Counted from the stretch's first letter, positions 26,857 to 36,342 are shown. The stretch: 64,000 nucleotides of DNA from Candidatus Ornithospirochaeta avicola (GCA_019113245.1 DXHU01000015.1:1-64000), one strand, 5' to 3'. Numbers and translations are program-made. The notes: a model not told the origin generated them from the sequence alone.

Positions 26857-26880
26857 AAAAAAAAGCCCGCATCAACGGGC
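26857..26880 (-). terminator. Terminator of the DHH phosphoesterase gene
   Basis: Minus-strand hairpin GCCCG-TTGATG-CGGGC (26880-26865) followed by eight T. Confidence 0.85.
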
Positions 26881-26886
26881 CGGTAA

Positions 26887-27807
26887 TCACAAAAGCCTGT
26901 CAAGGGCATCAAGGACAAGCGGGATTTCTTCTGCGCTTTTAAGCCGTGCTCCTGAAGCGAATTTATGCCCTCCTCCTCCAAAGGATGATGCAACTTCATT
27001 TACAGCAATACCCTGGCTTCTGAACTCGACACGGATTTTCCCAAAAAGATCGGAAAAGAGCACATAGAGCGGATGCTCTTTGATGTTCCTCATGCATGAG
27101 AGCGCCTCAGAGACCATGTCAGGAGAAAGACTGTACTTGTCTTCGATCTCCTGGGGAATATAAATCCAGAGCACTCCTTTTTCTGTAACTTTCATCCTGT
27201 TGTATGCTTCTGCTATGAATTTCACTGTATTTAAATTTCTCTCATAAGCCTTTGAAAGAAATTTTGAGACATCTATTTTTGTCTCAAGAAGCTTGGAAGC
27301 AATGAAAAGCGTTGAACTGCTGACTCCACTGTACATGAAGTTGCCACTGTCGGTGCTCATGCCTGTATAAAGGCATGTTGCGGCATCCTGAGTAATTTTG
27401 AGACCTTTCTCGACTGCATCAGATGCGATTATCTCACAGCAGGATGATGTCATCCTCTCCTCGTTATATGTGCCATAGGAGTCAATCACTATATGATGGT
27501 CTATCTTTATCACAACAGATGCATCCATGAAAGAGCAGTCACAGGACCTGTTTCTTACTGAGTTGTCTACCTGGATCACAAGAGAGCCGCTGTAATCAAT
27601 GCTGCCAGGGAGAGTCCAGGAGCCAAGATAGGAATACTTTTCTATCTCCTCATTCACTACAATGCATTCTCTGCCATAGTTTTCCTTTATCAGATAATAA
27701 AGTCCGAGTGATGATCCTATGCAGTCCCCGTCCGGCTGGATATGACCGAGGATATACACACGGTCAAATCTTGTTATTTCCTTATCAATTATGTCAAAGA
27801 TATTCAT
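26887..27807 (-). CDS. nrnA: DHH-family phosphoesterase (NrnA-like oligoRNase / pAp phosphatase)
   Basis: A 306-aa cytoplasmic enzyme. The DHH motifs are HIQPDGDCIGSSLGL, VIQVDNS, KIDHH and TGMSTDSGNFMY. The C-terminal DHHA1 domain ends with ASSFGGGGHKFASG, the substrate-binding glycine loop. By family it degrades nanoRNA and 3'-phosphoadenosine 5'-phosphate. ATG 27807 is preferred: the alternative at 27855 would start inside the previous gene's terminator stem. TATAAT lies 7 nt before 27807 and there is no Shine-Dalgarno sequence, suggesting a leaderless message. Confidence 0.85.
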   Translation of the reverse strand: MNIFDIIDKEITRFDRVYILGHIQPDGDCIGSSLGLYYLIKENYGRECIVVNEEIEKYSYLGSWTLPGSIDYSGSLVIQVDNSVRNRSCDCSFMDASVVIKIDHHIVIDSYGTYNEERMTSSCCEIIASDAVEKGLKITQDAATCLYTGMSTDSGNFMYSGVSSSTLFIASKLLETKIDVSKFLSKAYERNLNTVKFIAEAYNRMKVTEKGVLWIYIPQEIEDKYSLSPDMVSEALSCMRNIKEHPLYVLFSDLFGKIRVEFRSQGIAVNEVASSFGGGGHKFASGARLKSAEEIPLVLDALDRLL

Positions 27808-27814
27808 GAGCTTG

Positions 27815-27843
27815 ATTATAAACGAAAAAAAGCCGTCTGAAAA
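27815..27843 (-). promoter_or_regulatory. Promoter of nrnA-like gene, overlapping the upstream terminator
   Basis: TTTTCA (27843-27838) lies within the terminator hairpin of the preceding gene, a 17-bp spacer follows, then perfect TATAAT (27820-27815). The ATG is 7 nt further on. Confidence 0.5.
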
Positions 27844-27853
27844 CTCAGACGGC
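27824..27853 (-). terminator. Terminator of the second sugar ABC operon
   Basis: 9-bp stem TCAGACGGC/GCCGTCTGA (27853-27845 with 27840-27832), 4-nt loop, then eight T on the minus strand. Confidence 0.9.
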
Positions 27854-27872
27854 AATTGCGGGATGTTGTCTA

Positions 27873-29195
27873 TCAGATACCGATTTCTGACTTGGCTGTC
27901 TCAATGAGTGCATCGATATCCGCATTAGGATCAAGAGCGATATTCTCAACGACATCAGAAAGAATCTGTCTAACACCATAGCTGTTTTCAAATACAGGGT
28001 CATAAGCAAGATATTCATCAGGATATGTTGCGCTGACGTTCTTTGCCTGTGCCTGAAGGTTTCCGCTTGCGATGCTGTCCTTATAGACATCTGTCTCAAG
28101 AGCTGCCTTGTTAGCTGGTGCGTAACCTGTGTTTGCGCTGTAAAGAGCGCCTGCCTCTGCTGTGTAGAGATACTCGAGAACAATGCTTGTTGCAAGATCT
28201 ACAAGAGCATCACCTGTTGTGAAACCGCAGAAGTTGCCACCCTGCTGGATGACTGCAGGATTAGGTCCTACCGGGTTTGGGGCAACACCTACCTCAAATC
28301 CGTTTGGAGTGATGTAGCTGGCACCGGATGAGGAACCGATATAGATGATGATATCTCCGTTGCCGAATGGGCCTGAGCAGTAGAGGTCTTCACCTGCTGT
28401 GCGGAAATAACCCTCGTTGATGCCCTTCTGCCACCACTGATAGAAAGCCTTTGTAGTATCAATGTTGTTCTCATCAAAGATATATATGTTCCCCTGTGGA
28501 TCAGCATATTCGCTTCCAAAGTTGATTGGGCCATAGATACCGAAGTTATCCATGCTGTCATGACCGAATGCAGGCTTGCCTGTTATTGCAGTAATTGCCT
28601 TAGAAACTTCAGCAAGTTCTTCATATGTTGTAGGAACACTCAGACCATGCTCATCAAGGAATGTCTTGTTGTAGAACATGACTTCTGTGCTCTTTCCAAG
28701 GCTTGTTGCATATGTGTGTCCATCAGGGAAGGACTTGTTCTCGCCAAGATATGCTGGAACTACTGTAGAAAGCTCTTCCTGAGAAATTCCGAAGTCATCA
28801 GCAAGATAAGAATCAAGCTGCATGAGCTTTCCTGACGGCATGTATTCCATCATGTTGTTGTTATAAGCCTGTGTGATGTTCGGATAGGAACCTGCAGAGA
28901 GTGCTGCAAGAGTCTTCTGGTGAGCATCTGTATAACCGCCCTGGTTAGTTGCAACAACTGTGATTCCATACGGGTTTGTCTGGTTGAAGAGTTCAACCAC
29001 CTTGTCAAGAGCAACACCGTTTTCTCCTGTCTGAGCATGCCACATCTGGATTGTGATATGAGCATTCTGCAGATCCTCTGCTGTGATGTTTGATACATCA
29101 ACAGTGCTTGTAGCTGCCTCTTCCTTGCTTCCGCCTGCAAAAACAGGAATGAATACAAGAAGGACAACCATTAAAAAGGCAAATAGCTTTTTCAT
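27873..29195 (-). CDS. CUT1 sugar ABC transporter substrate-binding protein
   Basis: A 440-aa binding protein with signal peptide MKKLFAFLMVVLLVFIPVFA and GGSKEEA after it, again without a lipobox cysteine. The mature part shows the SBP family 1 pattern (ITIQMWHAQTGENGVALDKV, FNQTNPYGITVVAT). It resembles glycerol-3-phosphate or oligosaccharide binders, but the ligand cannot be told. It is the last gene of a four-gene operon (ATPase, two permeases, binding protein). AAGGAG precedes the start. Confidence 0.88.
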   Translation of the reverse strand: MKKLFAFLMVVLLVFIPVFAGGSKEEAATSTVDVSNITAEDLQNAHITIQMWHAQTGENGVALDKVVELFNQTNPYGITVVATNQGGYTDAHQKTLAALSAGSYPNITQAYNNNMMEYMPSGKLMQLDSYLADDFGISQEELSTVVPAYLGENKSFPDGHTYATSLGKSTEVMFYNKTFLDEHGLSVPTTYEELAEVSKAITAITGKPAFGHDSMDNFGIYGPINFGSEYADPQGNIYIFDENNIDTTKAFYQWWQKGINEGYFRTAGEDLYCSGPFGNGDIIIYIGSSSGASYITPNGFEVGVAPNPVGPNPAVIQQGGNFCGFTTGDALVDLATSIVLEYLYTAEAGALYSANTGYAPANKAALETDVYKDSIASGNLQAQAKNVSATYPDEYLAYDPVFENSYGVRQILSDVVENIALDPNADIDALIETAKSEIGI

Positions 29196-29212
29196 TTCTT
29201 TTTCTCCTTATA

Positions 29213-30058
29213 TCAGCCTTTTAATCCTCCACGGGCTATGCCCTGGATTATATACTTCTGGAAAACGAGATAGATGACAATGAGCGGAAGCACGACTATT
29301 GTCGCACCTGCCATCATCAGCTGATACTCGCTTCCTGCATCGCCTGTAAAATAGTGCAGTCCTATCGAAAGGACTCTCTTGTTTATGTTTCCTGTAACCA
29401 TCATCGGCCAGAGATATGCATTCCAGCTTGTGATGAAATTCAAAAGCCCTATGGTCACAAGGCTACTCTTTGAATTGGGTACCATGATTTTCCACAGATA
29501 TTTCCAGTCATTAATCCCGTCCACCTTGCTTGCAAGATAGAACTGGTCAGGAATCTGCATAAAGAACTGTCTGAGTAGGTATATATAGAATACAGATGCA
29601 GAATACGGAAGAATCTGTGCCCAGAGAGTATCATAAAGGCCCATCTTTGTGATGGTTATGAAATTCGTGACAAGATACATCTGGCTTGGAACCATCATGG
29701 TTGCAAGCAGTATGCTGAAAAGCTTGTCCCTGCCCTTGAAAGAAAGGCGCGAGAAAGCAAAGGCTGCAAGTATAGTAGTTGCCAGTGTGAATATCGTGTT
29801 TGCCGAGCTTACAATTATCGAGTTCTTGAAATAAATGCTGAACGGGTTTGACGGCATTGAAAGAACCTTAGTATAGTTTGACCACTGCATCTCATCAGGC
29901 CACCAGACAATCTTGAGCGACTGTATCTCCTGAAGCGTCTTGAATGATCCGGAAATCATCCAGTAGAACGGGAAGAGCATTACAACAGCCCCGATTATGA
30001 GGAAGATGTAGATTATCACAGAGATGATTCTGTCTTTTGAGCTTTTCACTTCTGCCAT
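29213..30058 (-). CDS. CUT1 sugar ABC transporter permease (MalG/UgpE type)
   Basis: A 281-aa membrane protein with about six membrane segments (IISVIIYIFLIIGAVVMLFP first) and the usual FYWMISGSFKTLQEIQS. The EAA-loop region is about LASKVDGINDWKYLWKIMVP, with the conserved glycine kept. It starts 9 nt after the upstream permease and precedes the binding protein. Confidence 0.9.
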   Translation of the reverse strand: MAEVKSSKDRIISVIIYIFLIIGAVVMLFPFYWMISGSFKTLQEIQSLKIVWWPDEMQWSNYTKVLSMPSNPFSIYFKNSIIVSSANTIFTLATTILAAFAFSRLSFKGRDKLFSILLATMMVPSQMYLVTNFITITKMGLYDTLWAQILPYSASVFYIYLLRQFFMQIPDQFYLASKVDGINDWKYLWKIMVPNSKSSLVTIGLLNFITSWNAYLWPMMVTGNINKRVLSIGLHYFTGDAGSEYQLMMAGATIVVLPLIVIYLVFQKYIIQGIARGGLKG

Positions 30059-30067
30059 ATCCCCTCC

Positions 30068-30949
30068 TCAGTCCTTGTTCCTGCTGATTCTCAGCTGGAT
30101 GAGCGTGAACACCAAGATAATCAGGAACATCAGAACTCCGCTGGCTGCTGCTTTTGAATAGTCAGCATAGCCATAGAACTGATCATACATATAGTAGACC
30201 ATCGTCACTGCAGAGTGCAGAGGTCCGTCATCTCCGAATATGCCGACAACCTCGACATATGTCTTGAACGATGAGATTATCGCAATTACAAACTGATAAA
30301 CTAAAATCGGCTTGAGCTGGGGGACAGTAATCTTGTAGAACATCTTCCAGCTGGATGCTTCATCAATGCGTGCCGCCTGATAAAGCTGTGGATCAATTGA
30401 CTGCAAGCCTGCAAGGAAGATTACTATCTTGAATGCAAGAGCACTCCATACCCCGTATATGCACAGCGTCGGAAGAGCCAGCGAGGGACTGTTGAGCCAT
30501 TGCTGCGGCGTTCCTCCAAAGAGCTCTATGACTTTATTTACGATTCCATAGCTTGAATGGAATATGAAGCGGAATGCAAGGCCTATAGCGATTGCATTGG
30601 TGACATATGGAAGGAAATATGCTGTCTGGAAGACCTTTGCCGCCTTCAGCCCCTTGTTAAGGAGAATCGCAAGCAGAAGCGAAATCGCCATCGAGACAGG
30701 GACTGTGACAATCGTGTAGATGAACGTGTTCTTCACAGCAAGGAAGAAAGTCTTGTCATTCAGAACTTTCCTGTAGCTGTTCAGTCCAAATCCGGTACCC
30801 TCGTATGTGAAGATGTTGAATTTGTCAAAGAACGACATTCGGACTGTATGGAACATCGGATAAACCACGAATATTCCGATTATGACCAGTGCAGGAAGAA
30901 GATAGCACATGGCCTTGATGAATGTCCTGGACTTTTTCTCTCCTACCAT
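30068..30949 (-). CDS. CUT1 sugar ABC transporter permease (MalF/UgpA type)
   Basis: A 293-aa permease. Membrane segments begin with AMCYLLPALVIIGIFVVYPM, and the EAA loop is YQAARIDEASSWKMFYKITV. Its start overlaps the end of the ATPase gene by 7 nt, so the two are translationally coupled. Confidence 0.9.
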   Translation of the reverse strand: MVGEKKSRTFIKAMCYLLPALVIIGIFVVYPMFHTVRMSFFDKFNIFTYEGTGFGLNSYRKVLNDKTFFLAVKNTFIYTIVTVPVSMAISLLLAILLNKGLKAAKVFQTAYFLPYVTNAIAIGLAFRFIFHSSYGIVNKVIELFGGTPQQWLNSPSLALPTLCIYGVWSALAFKIVIFLAGLQSIDPQLYQAARIDEASSWKMFYKITVPQLKPILVYQFVIAIISSFKTYVEVVGIFGDDGPLHSAVTMVYYMYDQFYGYADYSKAAASGVLMFLIILVFTLIQLRISRNKD

Positions 30950-32034
30950 TGGCTGATCCTGTTTCCTTCTTTGTCAAAGAGATGTATACCGCTTCTCTTT
31001 GCCCTTACTTTTATCCTGTCACCTTCATTGACACGGTTGTCCGATTCAATGAGGGCCTTGCTGAACACTCCGTTAAGATCAAAGCGGACAAGGAAATCCC
31101 TTCCTATTGTCGCCTTGTACTTTATATCTATGTCAAACGAGTCATCTCCGTCAGAGACAATGAAGCTCTCTGGGCGGATGCCGACCTGTACATCAGTATA
31201 TGGAACATCTGCCTTGAAAGCCTTCTCACCATTTATGACAACGTAGCCGTCTGACACTTTTGCATCAAACATATTGATAGGAGGATTTCCCAGAAACTTT
31301 GCAACAAATGCGTTATCAGGCTCTGTGTATATATCCTGAGGTGCTCCTACCTGCTGGATAATTCCCTGGTTCATCACGACAATCTCATCTGTGATGCTCA
31401 TTGCCTCTTCCTGGTCATGAGTTACGAACACAGTCGTGATTCCTGTCTCCTGCTGTATGCGCCTTATCTCTTCCCTGGTCTGGATTCTCAGTCTTGCATC
31501 CAGATTTGAAAGCGGTTCGTCAAGAAGGAGCACTTTCGGCTGTTTTGCGATTGCTCTTGCAATTGCAACTCTCTGCTGCTGGCCGCCGGAAAGCTGTCCA
31601 GGCTTTCTGTCAAGGAGCTTGTCTATATCTACAATGCGTGCTGTCTCGTGCACGATAGCATCAATCTTCTCCTTTCTCTCCTTACTCTCTGGATGTTCTT
31701 TTTTGAAGCTCTTGCTGTTCTTGAGAGGAAAAGCAATGTTCTCGTAAACTGTCATATGCGGATAAAGTGAATAGTTCTGGAAAACAAGCCCTATTCCCCT
31801 CTTTTCTGGAGGAACAGCTGTAACATCATCTGAGCCGAACCATATCTTTCCGCTTGTAGGCTCATGAAGCCCGCATAAAAGATACAGCGTTGTACTCTTT
31901 CCGCAGCCAGAAGGGCCCAAAAGCCCGACAAGATGACCTGACTTTATAGTCAGGTTCAAATCATTTACAGCAATTGTCTCTACCTTGTCCTTGTTGGTAA
32001 AGGACTTGGTCAGATGCTCAAGACGTATATCCAT
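30943..32034 (-). CDS. Sugar ABC transporter ATPase (MsmK/UgpC/MalK type)
   Basis: A 363-aa ATPase with Walker A GPSGCGKST (about 39-47), Q-loop QNYSLYP, signature LSGGQQQR, Walker B VLLLDEPLSN, and a C-terminal OB/MOP regulatory domain (PINMFDAKVSDGYVVING, IRPESF). ATPases of this type often energise several CUT1 importers. The neighbouring operon (21996-26699) has no ATPase, so sharing is likely. First gene of its operon, with AAGGAG before the ATG. Confidence 0.92.
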   Translation of the reverse strand: MDIRLEHLTKSFTNKDKVETIAVNDLNLTIKSGHLVGLLGPSGCGKSTTLYLLCGLHEPTSGKIWFGSDDVTAVPPEKRGIGLVFQNYSLYPHMTVYENIAFPLKNSKSFKKEHPESKERKEKIDAIVHETARIVDIDKLLDRKPGQLSGGQQQRVAIARAIAKQPKVLLLDEPLSNLDARLRIQTREEIRRIQQETGITTVFVTHDQEEAMSITDEIVVMNQGIIQQVGAPQDIYTEPDNAFVAKFLGNPPINMFDAKVSDGYVVINGEKAFKADVPYTDVQVGIRPESFIVSDGDDSFDIDIKYKATIGRDFLVRFDLNGVFSKALIESDNRVNEGDRIKVRAKRSGIHLFDKEGNRISQW

Positions 32035-32201
32035 TTTTTCTCCTTATCAGGAGGATAAGCGTACCGTCTGTACTAGAACAATTATAAAGATAAAAACCAG
32101 ACTTTTAAATGCAAATTTGAAAAAAAACTGAATTTTAAACATTTTTCAATGAAAAATTAATTTTTTGCCATGTTTTTCATGTGGAAATCCCTGTTTGTCG
32201 T

Positions 32202-32209
32202 GTTAAAAT
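32202..32209 (+). promoter_or_regulatory. Extended -10 promoter of glgA
   Basis: TG-T-TAAAAT, an extended -10 element, sits about 37 nt upstream of the glgA start in the 205-nt divergent region shared with the ABC operon. The rest of that region is very AT-rich, with no structured RNA that I recognise. Confidence 0.45.
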
Positions 32210-32245
32210 AATCTGGTAAGCAAAAACTGAAATAAAGGTGTGGTT

Positions 32246-33703
32246 ATGAAGAATATCCTTTTTGTTACAAGTGAATGTGTTCCGTTTGTAAAGACCGGAG
32301 GTCTTGCAGATGTATGCGGAAGCCTTCCTAAGGCTTTTGACAAGAGCGAATATGACATCCGTGTCATTCTTCCAAATTATCATGCAATAAAGGAAGAATG
32401 GAGAAACCAGATGGAGACAGTGTATTACTTCCAGATGGACAACAGGATTTATGTCGGAATAAAGACTCTTGTCCTTGACGGAATCAGATACTACTTTGTC
32501 GACAATGAACAGTATTTCGGAGGTCTTGTTCCATACTATGACATGTTCCAGGACCTTGAGCGCTTTGCATATTTCTCAAAAGCAGTGCTCTCTGCACTTC
32601 CGCTCATAGGCTTCCGTCCGGATATAATCCACTGCCATGACTGGCAGAGCTCACTTGTTCCGGTGTATCTGAACACAGTATTCCAGGGAGATCCGTTCTT
32701 CCGCGGCATAAGGACTGTTTTCACTATCCATAACATACGCTTCCAGGGAACCTGGGATGTAGGACACATACAGTGGGTATCAGGGCTTCCATGGGAATGC
32801 TTTGAGCCGGGACGTCTTGTATCGCCTTATCAGGACACGAGCATTCCTAAGAACAGCTGGAACTGTTCAATGATGAGGGGCGGCCTCGTCTATTCAGACT
32901 ACATAACCACAGTCAGCAACTCGTATGCAGGAGAAATCCAGACAGCTAATTTCGGAGATGGTCTTGATGATATCCTGCGCTGGAGAAGAGAAAGGCTTTG
33001 GGGAATACTCAACGGCCTTGACTACGATGAATGGAATCCAGCAAAAGACAAGAAGATTTACAAGACATACTCTGTAAAGAGTTTCCGTGAAAGGAAGAAA
33101 GTCAACAAGACAGAGCTTCAGAAAGAGCTGAAGCTGAAAGAGAACCCCGATGTGCTGACACTGGGCATAGTCTCACGCCTTACAGACCAGAAGGGCCTTG
33201 ATATTGTGAACATCATCATGGATGAGCTCTGTTCAAGGGAAATCAACCTGATTGTACTTGGAACAGGTGCCGAATATTATGAGAACATGTTCCGCTACTA
33301 TCAGAGCAAATATCCTGACAAGGTATCTGCAAGAATCATGTACTCAGATGATCTTGCACATAAGATCTATGCAGGAGTTGATGCCCTTCTTGTTCCCTCT
33401 GCATTCGAACCTTGCGGGCTTACGCAGCTCATAAGCCTCAGGTACGGCACAGTTCCTATCGTGCATGCCGTTGGAGGATTAAGGGATACAGTAGAGCCTT
33501 ACAATGAGTTTGAGGAGACAGGAACAGGATTCGTATTCAACGAGTACACGGCATGGGCACTCATGGACAGAATCAACCATGCATCTTGGCTTTATTACAA
33601 CCACAAAGACAGATGGGACAATCTTGTTGAGCGCGGAATGAAAAAGGATTTCTCCTGGAAGGAATCCAGCAAAATCTATCAGGATCTCTACTCAAGAATG
33701 TGA
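32246..33703 (+). CDS. glgA: Glycogen synthase (GlgA)
   Basis: A 485-aa GT5 ADP-glucose-dependent glycogen/starch synthase. KTGGLADVCGSLPKA (about 17-31) is the ADP-glucose-binding signature. HCHDWQS, FTIHNIRFQG, GILNGLDYDEWNP, SRLTDQKGLD and PSAFEPCGLTQLISLRYGTVP follow in the family order, the last with the catalytic E. It extends alpha-1,4-glucan for storage. ATG 32246 (MKNILFVTSE) is favoured over a GTG two codons upstream, and AAAGG precedes it. Monocistronic, with its own terminator. Confidence 0.95.
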   Translation: MKNILFVTSECVPFVKTGGLADVCGSLPKAFDKSEYDIRVILPNYHAIKEEWRNQMETVYYFQMDNRIYVGIKTLVLDGIRYYFVDNEQYFGGLVPYYDMFQDLERFAYFSKAVLSALPLIGFRPDIIHCHDWQSSLVPVYLNTVFQGDPFFRGIRTVFTIHNIRFQGTWDVGHIQWVSGLPWECFEPGRLVSPYQDTSIPKNSWNCSMMRGGLVYSDYITTVSNSYAGEIQTANFGDGLDDILRWRRERLWGILNGLDYDEWNPAKDKKIYKTYSVKSFRERKKVNKTELQKELKLKENPDVLTLGIVSRLTDQKGLDIVNIIMDELCSREINLIVLGTGAEYYENMFRYYQSKYPDKVSARIMYSDDLAHKIYAGVDALLVPSAFEPCGLTQLISLRYGTVPIVHAVGGLRDTVEPYNEFEETGTGFVFNEYTAWALMDRINHASWLYYNHKDRWDNLVERGMKKDFSWKESSKIYQDLYSRM

Positions 33704-33709
33704 ATTACT

Positions 33710-33737
33710 CTGTACCATCGCTGGTGGTACAGTTTTT
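33710..33737 (+). terminator. Terminator of glgA
   Basis: 8-bp stem CTGTACCA/TGGTACAG (33710-33717 with 33725-33732), then TTTTT. Confidence 0.85.
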
Positions 33738-33773
33738 ATTGAATAAATCTGATTATTTTTATAGGAGAGAAAA

Positions 33774-34919
33774 ATGTACAGATTCAACCTGAATGAGACA
33801 AGTTATCATGGTTATGGCGCAATTGAAGCAATTGCTGCTGAAGCAAAGGCCAGAGGATTCAGAAAAGCTTTCATCACAAGCGATCCCGGAATCCTCAAGG
33901 CAGGAGTTGCAAAGAAAGTCACAGACCTTCTCGATAAAGAAGGACTGAGTTATGAAGTGTATTCAGAAATCAAGCCGAATCCGACAATAGAGAACGTGAA
34001 GGACGGAGTTGAGGCTTTCAAGAAATCAGGAGCTGACTACATCATAGCAATCGGAGGCGGCTCTTCAATGGATACTGCCAAGGCTATCGGCATCATCATT
34101 ACAAACCCTGAATTTGCTGATGTCAGAAGTCTTGAGGGAACAGCTGCTACAAAGAACCCCTGTACCCCGATAATAGCAGTCCCGACAACAGCAGGAACTG
34201 CAGCAGAAGTAACCATCAACTATGTCATTACAGACGTCGAGAAAGAAAGGAAGTTCGTATGCGTCGATCCGCATGACATGCCGATTATTGCAGTAGTGGA
34301 TCCGCAGATGATGGAATCCATGCCTAAGAGCCTTACAGCAGCAACAGGAATGGATGCGCTTACTCATGCCATTGAAGGCTATACGACAAAGGGTGCCTGG
34401 GAGATGTCAGACATGTTCCACCTAAAAGCAATAGAGATTATCGCAAAGAATCTCAGAGCAAGTGTCAACGGGGATAAAGAAGGAAGAGAGAAGATGGCCC
34501 TCGGTCAGTACATCGCGGGAATGGGCTTTTCGAATGTAGGACTTGGAATTGCCCACTCTATGGCACATACTCTTGGCGCTGTATATGACACACCTCATGG
34601 AGTTGCCTGTGCTATGATGCTTCCTCTTGTCATGGAATTCAATCAGGAAGAAAGCGGAGAGAAATACAGGGAAATTGCCAGGGCAATGGGCGTGAAGGGT
34701 GTTGATTCAATGAGCCAGAGCGAGTACAGGAAAGCTGCAATCGATGCTGTACGCCAGCTTGGAGAGGATGTAGGCATTCCAAAGTATGTTGATGCTCTTA
34801 AGGAAGAGGATCTTGATTTCCTTGCCCAGAGTGCAAAGGCTGATGCATGTGCACCTGGAAATCCGAGGGAAGCCACAATAGATGATTTCAAGGCGCTTTT
34901 CAGAAAGGTCATGCGCTGA
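33774..34919 (+). CDS. fucO: Lactaldehyde reductase / 1,2-propanediol oxidoreductase (FucO type)
   Basis: A 381-aa group III iron-containing alcohol dehydrogenase that follows E. coli FucO closely: GADYIIAIGGGSSMDTAKAI for NAD binding, PTTAGTAAEVTINYVITD, KFVCVDPHDMP, and iron ligands in TGMDALTHAIEG (D and H) and GIAHSMAHTLGAVYDTPHG (two H). By family it reduces L-lactaldehyde to propane-1,2-diol with NADH, which disposes of reducing power from fucose or rhamnose breakdown. No fucose genes are in the window. GGAG lies 7 nt before the ATG. Single gene with its own terminator. Confidence 0.9.
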   Translation: MYRFNLNETSYHGYGAIEAIAAEAKARGFRKAFITSDPGILKAGVAKKVTDLLDKEGLSYEVYSEIKPNPTIENVKDGVEAFKKSGADYIIAIGGGSSMDTAKAIGIIITNPEFADVRSLEGTAATKNPCTPIIAVPTTAGTAAEVTINYVITDVEKERKFVCVDPHDMPIIAVVDPQMMESMPKSLTAATGMDALTHAIEGYTTKGAWEMSDMFHLKAIEIIAKNLRASVNGDKEGREKMALGQYIAGMGFSNVGLGIAHSMAHTLGAVYDTPHGVACAMMLPLVMEFNQEESGEKYREIARAMGVKGVDSMSQSEYRKAAIDAVRQLGEDVGIPKYVDALKEEDLDFLAQSAKADACAPGNPREATIDDFKALFRKVMR

Positions 34920-34922
34920 TTA

Positions 34923-36308
34923 TCAAGAAGTCAATTCATGGGGAGCAGAAATGCTCCTCTTTTTTAAAAGACGGTTGAAAACGATGATTCTCATTGCTGT
35001 GTATGCGCTAATTCCACCCACTATATTGCTTATTGCTTCTGCAATCATTATCCCGTCTGTTGACAGAATATAAGGCAAAAGGATTGTGAGAGGAACAACA
35101 ATAATCACTTTTCTGAAGAGGGAGAAGAAAATTGCAGGCCCAGAAAGGCCAAGAGATACAAATGTCTGCTGTCCGCTCATCTGGAATGCCATGAAAATAA
35201 AACCGAAGAAATACAGTCTGATTGCGTGAGCTGAAACAGCAAGAAGAGCCTCATCGCGCGTGAACATAAGAGCCATCAGACGGGGAAAAAGGAATACGAA
35301 CAGCCAGACAACGGCAGAATAGATTAAAATAGAGAAAAGCAATGTATTGCTTGCTTTTTTTACCCTGTCATAATCCTTTGCTCCATAGTTGTAGCTCATT
35401 ACAGGCCCGCCTGCGGAGGCAAGTCCGTTTATAGGGGTTGAGAAAATCTCCCTGATTGAGTTTAAAATCGTCATCACGCCCACATATAAATCCCCGCCCC
35501 AGATGAACGCTGTCTTGTTGCATACAAGCTGGACTATGGAATTGGTGGCTCCCATTGTGAAACCGGACAGTCCGAGCGTGATTATGCGGCGGCAGCGTGA
35601 AAAGCAGAGATGCATCCCCTTCACCGTAAGACGAAGCTCAACTGAGGATGATCGGAGAAAAAAGAATGCAAAGAATGCCGAGAGGCTCTGGCTTATAACT
35701 GTGGCAATTGCCGCTCCCTTAACGCCCATGTCAAAAACGAATATGAAAACTGGATCCAGAATTATGTTGCAAACAGCTCCGACAATCACAGTCATCATGC
35801 CTATCTTCTGAAATCCCTGACTGTTTATGAATGCATTCAGCGTAAGAGAAACAAGAACAAATACAGTACCGCATACATATATTGACAGATAATCGCGGGC
35901 ATACGGATATGTATTGTCACTTGCGCCGAAGATATAGAGAACCGGGCGCATGAAAACAAGAAGCAGCACAGTTATCACTAGTGCGGCAATTACTGCCATG
36001 AGAAATGAATTTCCCATAATCGCCTCAGCCTCTTTTTTCTCTTTTTTTCCCCTGTAAATTGCCGCAAGGGGAGCTCCTCCATTAAAACCGAACAGTCGCG
36101 GAAATGCGCTGATCAGGGAGATTATCGGAAAACACAGGCCAAGTCCGGTAAGCGCAGTGCTGCCCACATCCTCAATATGCCCGATGTATATCCTGTCAAC
36201 CATGCTGTAAAGCAGATTGACAAGCTCTGCGACAATGAGAGGAAATGACACCCTCAAGATGAGAGAAGGCACACTTCCCTTTGAGAAATCCGCTTGTCTG
36301 ACTTTCAT
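34923..36308 (-). CDS. MATE-family efflux protein
   Basis: A 461-aa inner-membrane protein with about 12 membrane segments in two MATE repeats. PLIVAELVNLLYSMVDRIYIGH near the N-terminus (residues about 23-44) and AISNIVGGISAY near the end fit the family. It would export drugs or cationic metabolites using an ion gradient. It converges on fucO; the fucO terminator lies inside its last codons. It diverges from the oxidoreductase gene with only 34 nt between the two starts. Confidence 0.9.
   Translation of the reverse strand: MKVRQADFSKGSVPSLILRVSFPLIVAELVNLLYSMVDRIYIGHIEDVGSTALTGLGLCFPIISLISAFPRLFGFNGGAPLAAIYRGKKEKKEAEAIMGNSFLMAVIAALVITVLLLVFMRPVLYIFGASDNTYPYARDYLSIYVCGTVFVLVSLTLNAFINSQGFQKIGMMTVIVGAVCNIILDPVFIFVFDMGVKGAAIATVISQSLSAFFAFFFLRSSSVELRLTVKGMHLCFSRCRRIITLGLSGFTMGATNSIVQLVCNKTAFIWGGDLYVGVMTILNSIREIFSTPINGLASAGGPVMSYNYGAKDYDRVKKASNTLLFSILIYSAVVWLFVFLFPRLMALMFTRDEALLAVSAHAIRLYFFGFIFMAFQMSGQQTFVSLGLSGPAIFFSLFRKVIIVVPLTILLPYILSTDGIMIAEAISNIVGGISAYTAMRIIVFNRLLKKRSISAPHELTS
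34942..34965 (+). terminator. Terminator of fucO within the 3' end of the MATE gene
   Basis: 6-bp stem GGAGCA/TGCTCC (34942-34947 with 34952-34957), 4-nt loop, then TCTTTTTT. It doubles as coding sequence for the convergent gene. Confidence 0.75.
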
Positions 36309-36342
36309 ATGATTTCCTATAATCCCTTTAGTAGAGGTTTAA

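Noticed and set aside
27807-27855. Upstream start for the DHH phosphoesterase
   Set aside because: The first codons would be read from the preceding operon's terminator stem, and the TATAAT box lies between this ATG and the chosen one.
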